From positions 3,596,001 to 3,660,000 of the forward strand of contig CAXXWF010000001.1 of assembly GCA_963665865.2 (NCBI GenBank): 64,000 bases of DNA. The letters are read 5' to 3'. The DNA is from PHAA01 sp963665865 (GTDB lineage Bacteria; Bacillota; Syntrophomonadia; Syntrophomonadales; Syntrophomonadaceae). A program made the position numbers and the translations under genes. The notes below the pieces were generated by a model. That model did not search any database, had not been told where the DNA came from, and saw only the letters and a program-made list of their open reading frames with translations. Every line of letters starts with the position of its first letter. Within the stretch, counting starts at the first letter, position 1. Shown here one piece after another: positions 25,150-33,859 of this stretch.

Positions 25150-26388
25150 TTAGGCAAAGTGTTCCATGATTTTTGCCCAAATTTGTTGTGTTTCAAAAAA
25201 TTCACAATAATGTTTCTTAACATTTCTATTGTATTTATCCAATTCAGCTAAAACTTTCACGAAATCGGGCTGGCCGAAATAAACGCAGATTTTAGGCAAA
25301 GTCATAGTAAGTTGTTCCCGCATCTCTTGAATCTTTTCCTCATAATGATCCGGCTGGGTGATATAGAGCAGTAAGGGCTTATAACGAATCCAACCTATAC
25401 AGGCCTTGTAAAAGCGAGTGATAATCTGTTCAGTATCAGCTTTGATGAACTTCAAGCGGATGGGTAAAACACCTTCTAACAAGTGATTATAGGTAGAAAA
25501 TCCGTCGTGGAAGGTGTAGCATGGCACGCGCAAAACCTTGCGTTCGCTCAGGCAGGTACTTAAAAAAGTATCCTCTCCCCTAGCTCCCGGTGGATTGTAA
25601 AACGGAAAAATGCGGCGAGGATCGGTAAGATTAATACACAGATTTGCGCCGGAGATGAATTTGGCATGGTTGGTTTCCTGCACCTCCATGGCCTCATCGC
25701 TGGTCAATATCTTGGTATCGGCATAGGTAACTCCACCATTTATCATAACGGCTTTCAAGGTATCCCAGTTAACGATATCATTGCTGATAGCTTCAATAAA
25801 AGAACGGAAATCAGCTTCGGTCAAAGTATCATTAAATTCCATATAGGGAATAGGCGATATGTAGCCACAGTGATATCCGTGGGTGATGTCCGCTTGAGTG
25901 ATATGTTCCAGATGATTTAACAGCACATACTGGCCACCCCAAATTGTAGTGCTGCGCGAATTAGTCACAGCCAGGGGGTATTCGTCGTCGTCCAGAAAGA
26001 TCAGATAATCCATATGGTGCTTTATAGCGTAATATAGCACCGCGTTACGCTTGGCTGCATACCCTCGGCCAAAAATCATGTGTGCTTCATCAAAAGTGAT
26101 GACGTTTTCGCGAATTAAATAGTCAATTTCTCCTTTGATGGCGTTGCCGGCAATAAATGTACTGCTATCGATTTTCTCGACCAGGTCTGGTTTTATATTG
26201 GTATAATCCGTCGTTTTGGTTTTATTATAATTAAGATCATATGCGACAAAAAGATTCAAACTGATTTTTAGGTTTTCCACCAAACCGGATTCCTGCCAGT
26301 TGTATATGTTGGTTCTCAGCACCCTTTGAAAAGTCTTTCTTCCCGTCGCAAAACCGATCCCGACTTTTATATTTTTTTCTTTCTGCAT
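25150..26388 (-). CDS. GT-A-fold glycosyltransferase-like protein, unassigned
   Basis: A 412-residue protein. I start it at ATG 26388, with GGAAG 7 bases upstream, rather than the eight-codon longer form. The N-terminal half is arranged like a GT-A nucleotide-sugar enzyme: IGFATGRKTFQRVLRTNIYN, then GRGYAAKRNAVLYYAI, then a metal-binding-type FLDDDEYPL, and later GARGEDTFLSTCL, which may supply the acceptor-side acidic residues. The C-terminal 120 residues are helical. It faces the GH20 gene tail to tail and ends about 110 bp from it, suggesting a link to amino-sugar chemistry. I do not recognise the specific family. No signal peptide or membrane segment. Confidence 0.6.
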   Translation of the reverse strand: MQKEKNIKVGIGFATGRKTFQRVLRTNIYNWQESGLVENLKISLNLFVAYDLNYNKTKTTDYTNIKPDLVEKIDSSTFIAGNAIKGEIDYLIRENVITFDEAHMIFGRGYAAKRNAVLYYAIKHHMDYLIFLDDDEYPLAVTNSRSTTIWGGQYVLLNHLEHITQADITHGYHCGYISPIPYMEFNDTLTEADFRSFIEAISNDIVNWDTLKAVMINGGVTYADTKILTSDEAMEVQETNHAKFISGANLCINLTDPRRIFPFYNPPGARGEDTFLSTCLSERKVLRVPCYTFHDGFSTYNHLLEGVLPIRLKFIKADTEQIITRFYKACIGWIRYKPLLLYITQPDHYEEKIQEMREQLTMTLPKICVYFGQPDFVKVLAELDKYNRNVKKHYCEFFETQQIWAKIMEHFA

Positions 26389-26597
26389 GTCATCACTTCC
26401 TTTCAATTGCAAAACCCAAAATATAGGAATATACCATTATAACAAATTAATCCTCTACGCCAAAACAACAGCCACGCTCCGCTTCCATCAACCAACAAGA
26501 GCTAAAGCGCATTTTTGATCGCTGCAGCGAGCCAACCGAGAAAACAGCATGTAAGATTTAGATGGACAAGAAGAACCCAAATGGGTAGTATTTAATA

Positions 26598-26615
26598 AAT
26601 GAAAAACCATTCATT
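26598..26615. promoter_or_regulatory. TetR operator upstream of the TetR gene
   Basis: AATGAA-AAACCA-TTCATT, an interrupted palindrome 14 bp before the TetR start. A related ATTCATTCAA sequence lies before the efflux genes at 27231, consistent with autoregulation by the same repressor. Confidence 0.6.
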
Positions 26616-26629
26616 AAAAGGAGACGAAC

Positions 26630-27214
26630 ATGGCTCGTATAACTGAACCCATGAAAATAGAAAAAATAAAAAGGGCCGTGATGGAGATCATGTGTGAGTC
26701 TGGATTCGGGCAAATATCGATTGCCTTGATAAGTGAGAAATCGGGTGTTTCCAGTGGTTACCTGTATCGCTTTTACAGCGGGAAGGATGAACTGCTGCAG
26801 GATATTTTGGAATCAACTGTTGATGAAATTAAAGACAAGGTTATGTATGATATCAAGAGATACAATACGGTTTATGATTGTTTTCTTAATATCATCTCTA
26901 GAGTTTCTGAAATCGCCAATGCAGATCCAATATTGGGCAGATTTTTAGCTAAAACGGCCCAGGAGACGAATTTACCCTCATGGGCAGAGGAAACGAAAAA
27001 CAAAGAGCTGATGAGTGTTATCGATGAAATTATAAGCATTGGCAGAGGGACGGGAGAAATTTCTTCTTATATAACTTATGCTGACATTGAATTGGTATTG
27101 CTTTCACTGCCTTTTAGATATATAGAATTGGAGTTGAGTAAGAATATGCGCAAAAACTTTACCAAGGAAGAAGTCCTGAAAATAACAAACATATGTGTGA
27201 AGGCGCTGGGCTAA
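26630..27214 (+). CDS. TetR-family regulator of the RND efflux operon
   Basis: A 194-residue TetR protein with start ATG behind AAAGGAG. The helix-turn-helix is SIALISEKSGVSSGYLYRFY, the standard TetR recognition segment. The C-terminal ligand domain is all helical, with no assignable effector. It precedes a membrane-fusion protein and an RND pump, and similar dyads lie before its own gene and after it. It therefore probably represses itself and the pump until a toxic compound binds. Confidence 0.9.
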   Translation: MARITEPMKIEKIKRAVMEIMCESGFGQISIALISEKSGVSSGYLYRFYSGKDELLQDILESTVDEIKDKVMYDIKRYNTVYDCFLNIISRVSEIANADPILGRFLAKTAQETNLPSWAEETKNKELMSVIDEIISIGRGTGEISSYITYADIELVLLSLPFRYIELELSKNMRKNFTKEEVLKITNICVKALG

Positions 27215-27230
27215 TTTTTTTGCCTATATT

Positions 27231-27250
27231 TGAATAAAAATTCATTCAAT
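27231..27250. promoter_or_regulatory. Second TetR-type operator, upstream of the efflux genes
   Basis: TGAAT-AAAA-ATTCA is a perfect interrupted dyad, continued by TTCAAT. It sits 20-40 bp before the lipoprotein relic and the efflux genes and shares the ATTCATT half with the site at 26598. Confidence 0.5.
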
Positions 27251-27272
27251 AATATAAACAGGGGGAAGGCAG

Positions 27273-27392
27273 ATGAAAAAACACGATCGCTTTAATCGCG
27301 GCGATATTAATGGCGGTTGCAGTAACAGGCTGCTCGAAGGCCCAAAAAGGTTGGCACAGAGGAGCAGATATAAGGTTAGTATGAAAAGAAGT
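27273..27392 (+). pseudogene. Lipoprotein signal-peptide relic
   Basis: After GGGGGAAGG, an ATG opens MKK. One frame over, a perfect lipoprotein signal appears: TIALIAAILMAVAVTGCSKA, with the lipobox VTGC. The reading frame ends about 15 codons later. One extra base near 27282 accounts for the shift. It looks like the remnant of an older membrane-fusion or TolC-like gene replaced by the present one. Confidence 0.55.
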
Positions 27393-27414
27393 ATTGTTAA
27401 AAGGGGTATTTTGA

Positions 27415-28602
27415 ATGGGTTTTAATAAGATATATGCCAATGCTTTATTGCGACTGCGAAGGGTGAAAGAACTTATTAAGAAAAATCCCCAAAAAGCAGG
27501 TGTAATTATTTTCGCAGGAATAATTATATTATCATTCGTAGTTATTAAGTTCGGCTCTAAAGACAATTTGCCAGTATCCCAAGATGTATATGTGCAAGTA
27601 CAGAATGTTAAGTCTGAAAGTATAGATAATTTATCAGAGTTATCCGGAACACTTGAACCTATAGAAGAGGCAACAGTTTCTTTTGAAGTTTCAGGTACAG
27701 TAAACTCTTTAAACGTACAGGAAGGCAGCGAGGTTAAGATAGGTGAGATTTTAGCCAATGTGGATAGCCAAAATTATGATTTACAGGCCCAGCAGGCCCA
27801 GGGAGCTGCAGAACAAGCTGGGTCGGCTCTAAGCCAAGTACAAAGTGCATATAACCAAGCTACAATAAGCTTCCAAAGGTCTGAAACCTTGTATAATGCG
27901 GGGGCTATATCGAAAAGTGATTATGAGAATGCCCAAAATAGCTTGAGTGCAGCAGCCGAACAAAAGCAGCAAGCGAGCGCAGCCTATAAACAAGCATATT
28001 CAGCTGAGCAGCAAGCCGAGCTGGCTGCTGCCAAGACTTCGCTTAAAGCAACCATAAATGGAGTTGTTATATCAAAGTATATATCTAAAGGGCAATTAGT
28101 ATCTGCTGGAGCTCCTGCCTGCAAAATAGGAAATATAGACAAGCTTAAAGTCAGTTTACTAGTACCTGATTCTGAAATTTCATCATGGAAAAAAGGCGAC
28201 AAAATCTCCGTGAATTTATATGACAAATTAGCTGAGGGAGAAGTGACCAATATCTTTCCCTCAACGAATGAGAAAACAGGTGGTATAACGGTAGAAGTCA
28301 CATTAGATAACGCAGACCGTAAATGGTATTCAGGACAAGTAGTTACTTGCAGTCATAAGTCAGATCGCACAGCCGCTATTTATGTACCTAAAGAAGCTGT
28401 TATCAGCAATGGCGGCTCATCAGCCTATGTTTTCCTTTTGCATAATAATATAGCAGTAAAAACTGAAGTTACCATCGGCACAGTAAAAAATAATTTATTC
28501 GAAATCAAATCGGGAATACAAGAGAATGAGATGATAATTATTAAAGGCGCCGATAGACTATCAGATGGTGATAAAGTCAAAGTAATTGGAAGTGACAAGT
28601 AG
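27415..28602 (+). CDS. RND efflux membrane-fusion protein
   Basis: A 395-residue periplasmic-adaptor-type (HlyD/AcrA) protein. Start ATG 27415 follows AAGGGG. A membrane anchor lies at about residues 31-46 (GVIIFAGIIILSFVVIKF). The lipoyl half-motifs flank a helical hairpin: VSFEVSGTVNSLNVQEGSEV, then an Ala/Gln-rich coiled coil at about 125-215, then KATINGVVISKYISKGQLV. It pairs with the RND pump, whose GTG overlaps this gene's stop by one base (TAGTG). In a single-membrane organism such adaptors work with RND pumps without a TolC; none is encoded here. Confidence 0.9.
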   Translation: MGFNKIYANALLRLRRVKELIKKNPQKAGVIIFAGIIILSFVVIKFGSKDNLPVSQDVYVQVQNVKSESIDNLSELSGTLEPIEEATVSFEVSGTVNSLNVQEGSEVKIGEILANVDSQNYDLQAQQAQGAAEQAGSALSQVQSAYNQATISFQRSETLYNAGAISKSDYENAQNSLSAAAEQKQQASAAYKQAYSAEQQAELAAAKTSLKATINGVVISKYISKGQLVSAGAPACKIGNIDKLKVSLLVPDSEISSWKKGDKISVNLYDKLAEGEVTNIFPSTNEKTGGITVEVTLDNADRKWYSGQVVTCSHKSDRTAAIYVPKEAVISNGGSSAYVFLLHNNIAVKTEVTIGTVKNNLFEIKSGIQENEMIIIKGADRLSDGDKVKVIGSDK

Positions 28603-31600
28603 TGATTGAACTTGCGGTTAGATATAAAAAAATAACAATATTAATTTTTGCAATAGCGGTAATAGGTGGAATTTATGGCTTTTTTACATTGCCAAAGCAG
28701 GAATCACCCGACATCACCAGTTATACTGCGGTGGTAATGACTGTATTGCCAGGTGGAACGCCTGAAACTGTGGAAAAATCCGTGACCAAAGAAATAGAAG
28801 CACATGTGAAAGAAATGCAGGGTATAAAGTCAATCACTTCTGATTCTCGTGATAGCGTTTCTATTGTTACGATAGAGTTGAATAAAAATCAAAACCCCAA
28901 AGAAAAATGGGATGAACTTAGGAAAAAAGTAGATGATGCAGCGGCAAATCTTCCTGATGATGCCCAAAAGCCCCAGGTAAATGACGATTTATCCAAAAAC
29001 TTTATCCAAACCATAAACATTACGGCCAATTCATTACAGGATCTATATGATGCAAGGGCAACCATAGAAGACATGAAAAATGGATTTAAAACAATTGCAG
29101 GGGTAGCCGACGTTACAGTAATAGGCATGCCAGCAAAACAAGTAAGGGTAGATTTAGATACGCAGAAGTTATTTAATTATGGCGTGTCGTGGGGACAAGT
29201 GGCTGCAGCAATTAAATCAGACCAAGATAAAACACCACTTGGTAATCTGGATAGTGAAAACGATAGATATCAATTAGTGTTAAGCGAACAATATGACGTG
29301 GAGAATTTGAACAATATAATTGTTGCAACTACCCAAGCTGGGAACCCTATATATTTAAAGGATATAGGCAAGGCCTACATGACTACTGAAAAAGTAGACC
29401 ACTATGTATACCATAATGGAAAACCAGCCATCAACATGACTCTTACTTCTGAAGTTGGCAATGATGTGCCTTCTACACAGAAAAAGGTTAATGCCAAGCT
29501 AGACAGTTTAGAAAAATCATTGCCATCAGGACTTCAAATTGAGAGTCTATATTCGACAGACGAACATTTAAGCGAAATGTTTTCCAGTTTGGCACGGGAA
29601 ATGATTGTAGCTATCCTGGCAGTTATACTTGTATGTTCGTTAGGTTTAAGCCTTATTAATGCACTTATAATTGCGCTTGCTATACCTATATCAATGGCGA
29701 TAAGCCTGCTGCTAGCCCCAGTGTTTGGCGTTACTTTTAATCAATTAACGATATATGGCTTAATTGTAGTGTTAGGAATCCTCGTAGACGACGCTGTAGT
29801 TGTAAATGACAATATTGACAGGCATGTACAACTAGGTCAGCCGATTAATTACGCGGCAATCAGAGGCTCAGAAGAAGTACGTACGTCTATTGTAACTGCA
29901 ACCTTAGCGACCATTTGTACTTTTTTACCTACCGCTTTCATGCAGGGGATGTTAGGACAATTTGCGCGCCCCTTGCCAATTATTGTTTGTATATCAATGC
30001 TTGCTTCTATGGTCATGTCTCTGACAATTATACCTATTTTTCGTCTATGGCATGGCAAAAGGGCACAGTTGAAAGGAAAAGAAGACGATAATGACGACCA
30101 AGCACCCGGACTCCTAGGAAATCAAATCAGAAACCTTATAAATTGGTATGCCAACATATTTATGCCTAAAATATTACAGAAGCCTTTAAAGGCTGTTCTT
30201 ATATCGGCATTAGTCACAGTGTTTGCCTATTCATTAGTGGCATTTATACCCATACAGCTTTTTCCAACGGCAGATAGAGGAGAATTTCTAATAAATATAA
30301 CCAATCAGACTGGCAGCAGTATTGAAGATACGGACAAGGTTGTACAAGGGGTGTCAGAATGGGTTAGTTCACAGCCAAATGTAGAAAAAGTATCGTCTTT
30401 TGCAGGAGGGCCAGCACCGGCTATGTTTTCAACGGATGAGAATATTCAGGATAGTGAGCAATCTGGACAAATTTTTGTAAAAGTTGATAAAACCAAAACA
30501 TCTGTTGCCGATTTGGCGGGAACGTGGCGTACAGAATTAGGGCAACTTTATCCCGAGGCGGAAATTGTGCCCAAACAATTACAAAGTGGTCTGCCCATAG
30601 GTAAGCCAGTAGTGATAAGAATTTATGGCAAAGATATAGACGAATTGCGAAGCCTTGCTCAAGATGTAAAAGAAGAATTAAAGAATATCGACGGAACGCG
30701 TAATATTAAGGACAATTATGGAATAGACAATTACAGTTATAAAATAGAAATAAACGAACCTTTAATGGCTAAATTGCAGGTTAACTATACTGACATTACC
30801 AGCAGTATTCGGTTAGTGAGTGATGGAATAACGGTAGATAAATTTGACGACCAGAATGACCTATCAGATATTGTAATGTACGCCAACAAATCAAATGGAA
30901 ACACTATGACTGATTTTGAACGCATATATATTACCAATGCCATAGGACAGCAAATACCTTTGCTGCAGATTGCTAAAATAACTCCCGCTTTCTCAATTAA
31001 TTCAATACCACATCGTAATCTAGAAAGGTATGTTGAAATATCCAGTGGCATTCAAGGGGGTACCACCGCTGCTGAAGTTATGAGTCAAATTAAAGCAGAT
31101 ATGGGGTCCATTAATTTACCAGATGGCTACACATGGGAGGCTGGAGGAGAAACCGTTGAATCTGCAGATGTTTTTGCAGATTTGATAAACATTTTGGTTG
31201 TTTCTTCAGTATTAATTTTGCTGCTCATAATTCTGCAGTTCTACTCATTCAGCGCACCTATAATAATTGCCAGCACGTTCGTTTTAGCTTTTGGAGGAAG
31301 TATACTGGGCTTATTTATTACAGGCCAACAACTTAGCTTTATGGCGGTTTTAGGCGTCATTACCTTGATCGGGATCGTTGCCCGAAATGGCATAGTGTTG
31401 CTTGAATTCATTGAAAATGAACGCAACAGAGGCGTTGAACTTAATCAAGCCGTAATTAATGCTGGAAAAGCTAGATTGCGTCCAGTTCTCTTAACGGCCA
31501 TGACTGCAATTGCAGGTCTTATGCCAATGGCTATGGCTGGAGAAACACTTTTTAAACCTATGAGCATATCTATTATTTTTGGCTTGGCATATGCCACCAT

Positions 31601-31709
31601 ACTTACCTTAGTAGTGGTTCCATCTTTTTACGTTATCATAGCTAACTGGAAAATTAAACATGAGCCTTCAAAAAACGAGGAAGATGTCATGGAACCAATC
31701 CTCAAATAG
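28602..31709 (+). CDS. RND-family multidrug efflux pump
   Basis: A 1035-residue resistance-nodulation-division transporter of the hydrophobe/amphiphile class. The layout is TM1, a large extracytoplasmic domain, TM2-7, a second large domain, then TM8-12. The TM4 proton-relay acids are present in GILVDDAVVVNDNIDRH. C-terminal lines such as IGIVARNGIVLLEFIE and RPVLLTAMTAIAGLMPMA are family signatures. It starts with GTG overlapping the adaptor gene stop, so translation is coupled. Proton-driven export of hydrophobic toxins is the expected role; the substrate is unknown. No outer-membrane channel gene is adjacent. Confidence 0.93.
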   Translation: MIELAVRYKKITILIFAIAVIGGIYGFFTLPKQESPDITSYTAVVMTVLPGGTPETVEKSVTKEIEAHVKEMQGIKSITSDSRDSVSIVTIELNKNQNPKEKWDELRKKVDDAAANLPDDAQKPQVNDDLSKNFIQTINITANSLQDLYDARATIEDMKNGFKTIAGVADVTVIGMPAKQVRVDLDTQKLFNYGVSWGQVAAAIKSDQDKTPLGNLDSENDRYQLVLSEQYDVENLNNIIVATTQAGNPIYLKDIGKAYMTTEKVDHYVYHNGKPAINMTLTSEVGNDVPSTQKKVNAKLDSLEKSLPSGLQIESLYSTDEHLSEMFSSLAREMIVAILAVILVCSLGLSLINALIIALAIPISMAISLLLAPVFGVTFNQLTIYGLIVVLGILVDDAVVVNDNIDRHVQLGQPINYAAIRGSEEVRTSIVTATLATICTFLPTAFMQGMLGQFARPLPIIVCISMLASMVMSLTIIPIFRLWHGKRAQLKGKEDDNDDQAPGLLGNQIRNLINWYANIFMPKILQKPLKAVLISALVTVFAYSLVAFIPIQLFPTADRGEFLINITNQTGSSIEDTDKVVQGVSEWVSSQPNVEKVSSFAGGPAPAMFSTDENIQDSEQSGQIFVKVDKTKTSVADLAGTWRTELGQLYPEAEIVPKQLQSGLPIGKPVVIRIYGKDIDELRSLAQDVKEELKNIDGTRNIKDNYGIDNYSYKIEINEPLMAKLQVNYTDITSSIRLVSDGITVDKFDDQNDLSDIVMYANKSNGNTMTDFERIYITNAIGQQIPLLQIAKITPAFSINSIPHRNLERYVEISSGIQGGTTAAEVMSQIKADMGSINLPDGYTWEAGGETVESADVFADLINILVVSSVLILLLIILQFYSFSAPIIIASTFVLAFGGSILGLFITGQQLSFMAVLGVITLIGIVARNGIVLLEFIENERNRGVELNQAVINAGKARLRPVLLTAMTAIAGLMPMAMAGETLFKPMSISIIFGLAYATILTLVVVPSFYVIIANWKIKHEPSKNEEDVMEPILK

Positions 31710-31755
31710 TCTGCGATAGAGGGAGCAAGGAAGGAGCACAAAATCAAAGGGTTTA

Positions 31756-33093
31756 TTACTTATGGCTTTTACGCCAGATGTTCATTTTTTCAGCGTCTTT
31801 AATTAATTCATCCCTTAGAGCAGGATGCGCAATATTAATCAAAGCCTCAGTCCTCTGCCATGAAGAACGGCCAGCCAAGTCAGCTATACCATATTCAGTT
31901 GCGATACAATGAGCCTGGGAGCGGGGTACCGTCACGATAGACCCTTGCGGTAACGTAGGAACAATGCGCGACTTAAGATTACCCTCCTTGTCCTTGTAAC
32001 AAGAGTTACAACAGATAAAAGAAATCCCGCCCTCGGACATATAAGCCCCCGTGGCAAAGTCAAGTTGGCCGCCGGTTCCGCTAATATGGCGAGTTCCGGA
32101 TGACTCTGAGGAAATCTGCCCATACAGGTCCACTTCCAAGCACGCATTTATGGATATGGTATTAGAATTTTGAGCAATTATCCAGGGGTTGTTGGTATAT
32201 GATGCCGGGTAGGTAACTAATGAAGGATTATAATCAAGCCAATCGTATAAAAACTGACTCCCCGCCGCAAAAGCAAAGGTGGATTTACCCTTGTCCACGC
32301 CTTTCTTGCGGTTGGTCAATTTTCCCGCTTCATTAAGGTGGTAGAAGGCATCTACCAGCATCTCCGAATGGCAGCCTAAATCTTTAATATCGGACTCAAC
32401 GAGCATAGTGCCTACGAAGTTGGGGAGACCGCCTATACCTAGCTGGATGCAGGCGCCATTCGGTATAACGGGAACGATGTGCTCGGCAATTTTCTTATCT
32501 ATTTCGCTGGGAGAAGCGGCAGGAATAACCTCGACCTTGGAGTCAGCTTCTATGATGTAATTAACCTCGGAAATATGTATTACCTCATCTGCTCCACCCA
32601 TAGCCCAGGGAAGTTTTTCGTTCACTTCAACTATGACCTTTTTAGCTGCTTCAAGAGTCGCACGACCACAAGCACAAGCGCAGTGGAGGTTAAAATAGCC
32701 GTCTTTGTTCATTTTGGTTACCCGAAACATAGCTACATCGACTTGGTCGCGAATACTTTTCTGGTAGTATAGACCCTGGTTTCTAAACATCAAAGGATTA
32801 TAAAAAGCCCGCCCTCTATCATGCAGTTTGCGATCATAACCAGAAAAATGCCATGAATTCAGGGTAAATACTGCACCTTCTGGATCAGCCTCGATACAGG
32901 CCTGTGGACTTATACTCAAAACGTGGCGAATATTAATATCTTTTAACTCATCTTTCCGGGCCGCCAGTGCGTTATCAAGAGCGATTGGCTTGGAATGGCC
33001 GAAACCATAATCAATCCAATCGCCACTCTTGACTATTTTTACTGCTTCTTCTGAGCTAACGAGTTTTGATTGATATTCTTCTGTATAACGCAT
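31756..33093 (-). CDS. Acetyl-CoA hydrolase/CoA-transferase (4-hydroxybutyrate CoA-transferase-like)
   Basis: A 445-residue class I CoA-transferase of the Cat1/AbfT group. Start ATG follows AAGGAGG. The oxyanion/CoA loop GIGGLPNF and the line QISSESSGTRHISGTGGQLDF, which holds the catalytic Glu forming the glutamyl-CoA intermediate, are both intact. It swaps CoA between acetate and short-chain acyl-CoA such as butyryl- or 4-hydroxybutyryl-CoA, a key step in butyrate fermentation or its syntrophic reversal. It stands alone with about 300 bp of gene-free upstream sequence. Family firm; exact acid not assignable. Confidence 0.9.
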   Translation of the reverse strand: MRYTEEYQSKLVSSEEAVKIVKSGDWIDYGFGHSKPIALDNALAARKDELKDINIRHVLSISPQACIEADPEGAVFTLNSWHFSGYDRKLHDRGRAFYNPLMFRNQGLYYQKSIRDQVDVAMFRVTKMNKDGYFNLHCACACGRATLEAAKKVIVEVNEKLPWAMGGADEVIHISEVNYIIEADSKVEVIPAASPSEIDKKIAEHIVPVIPNGACIQLGIGGLPNFVGTMLVESDIKDLGCHSEMLVDAFYHLNEAGKLTNRKKGVDKGKSTFAFAAGSQFLYDWLDYNPSLVTYPASYTNNPWIIAQNSNTISINACLEVDLYGQISSESSGTRHISGTGGQLDFATGAYMSEGGISFICCNSCYKDKEGNLKSRIVPTLPQGSIVTVPRSQAHCIATEYGIADLAGRSSWQRTEALINIAHPALRDELIKDAEKMNIWRKSHK

Positions 33094-33388
33094 TTAGACA
33101 CCTCCTTAAGGATAATGATTTTCGGCTCTATGTTAGTTTCATTTGAGTACCAGAACAAAAATAAGTGCGCCTTGCTAAGAGTTTAATTGTACTAATTATA
33201 ATTATCAACAATTAATCGTAGATATGGCAACCGACCTTTGGCGCGAATTCAAATAAAAGTGTCTTTTCCAGGCAAACCTTATCTCGAAAGCCATTGTAAG
33301 CACAAATGCCAGTTCAAGCTAACAAAGAAGCTCATGATATATACCCCTGGCATTATTTCATGGGCTTCTGAAGTAGATTAGTATTAGG

Positions 33389-33805
33389 TTATTTAATAAT
33401 TAATACGGCGCAAGGAGCCTGGTTGGCCACTGTATAGGCTACGCTCCCCATCAGCAAAGCCTGGATATTGGATACGCCTTTATGTCCAATAACGGCCAAG
33501 TCTTGGGGGTACTTATTGAGATAATCTACGATAACTTGCCCGGGATGTCCGCTCAATGTCAACATCTTAGCATTCACGCCATTGTCGATAGCAAATGATT
33601 GAGCTTTCTGTAAAAATGCATCATAAATCTTTGTAGCTTCGGCACTGTATAACCCAATCGTCTCCGTGGAGCCCACCAGGGGAATCGGAATCACTGAGAC
33701 AATGGTGAGAATAGCCCCTTCTCCTTTGGCCATTTCCACCGCAGTTTTCAGGGCTTTGTCCGCTTGGGCTGACCCATCTGTCGCAATCATAATTTTCGTA
33801 AACAT
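33389..33805 (-). CDS. Universal stress protein (UspA family)
   Basis: A 138-residue UspA domain, start ATG behind GAGGGGG. It has the N-terminal KIMIATDGSAQADKAL and the ATP-binding tail GHKGVSNIQALLMGSVAYTV. In the first Gly motif His-Lys replaces the usual Ser-Arg, but the G-2X-G-9X-G-S spacing is approximately kept. It lies between the CoA-transferase and the DHA2 exporter on the same strand. It is not closely similar to the UspA at 13073. Confidence 0.88.
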   Translation of the reverse strand: MFTKIMIATDGSAQADKALKTAVEMAKGEGAILTIVSVIPIPLVGSTETIGLYSAEATKIYDAFLQKAQSFAIDNGVNAKMLTLSGHPGQVIVDYLNKYPQDLAVIGHKGVSNIQALLMGSVAYTVANQAPCAVLIIK

Positions 33806-33859
33806 TCCGTTCCCCCTCTTCTTTACTTACACATTTATCAGCAAACTTATAACAAAAAA

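Noticed and set aside
33094..33388. Possible small gene between the CoA-transferase and UspA genes
   Set aside because: No frame with a start and ribosome site; it appears purely intergenic.
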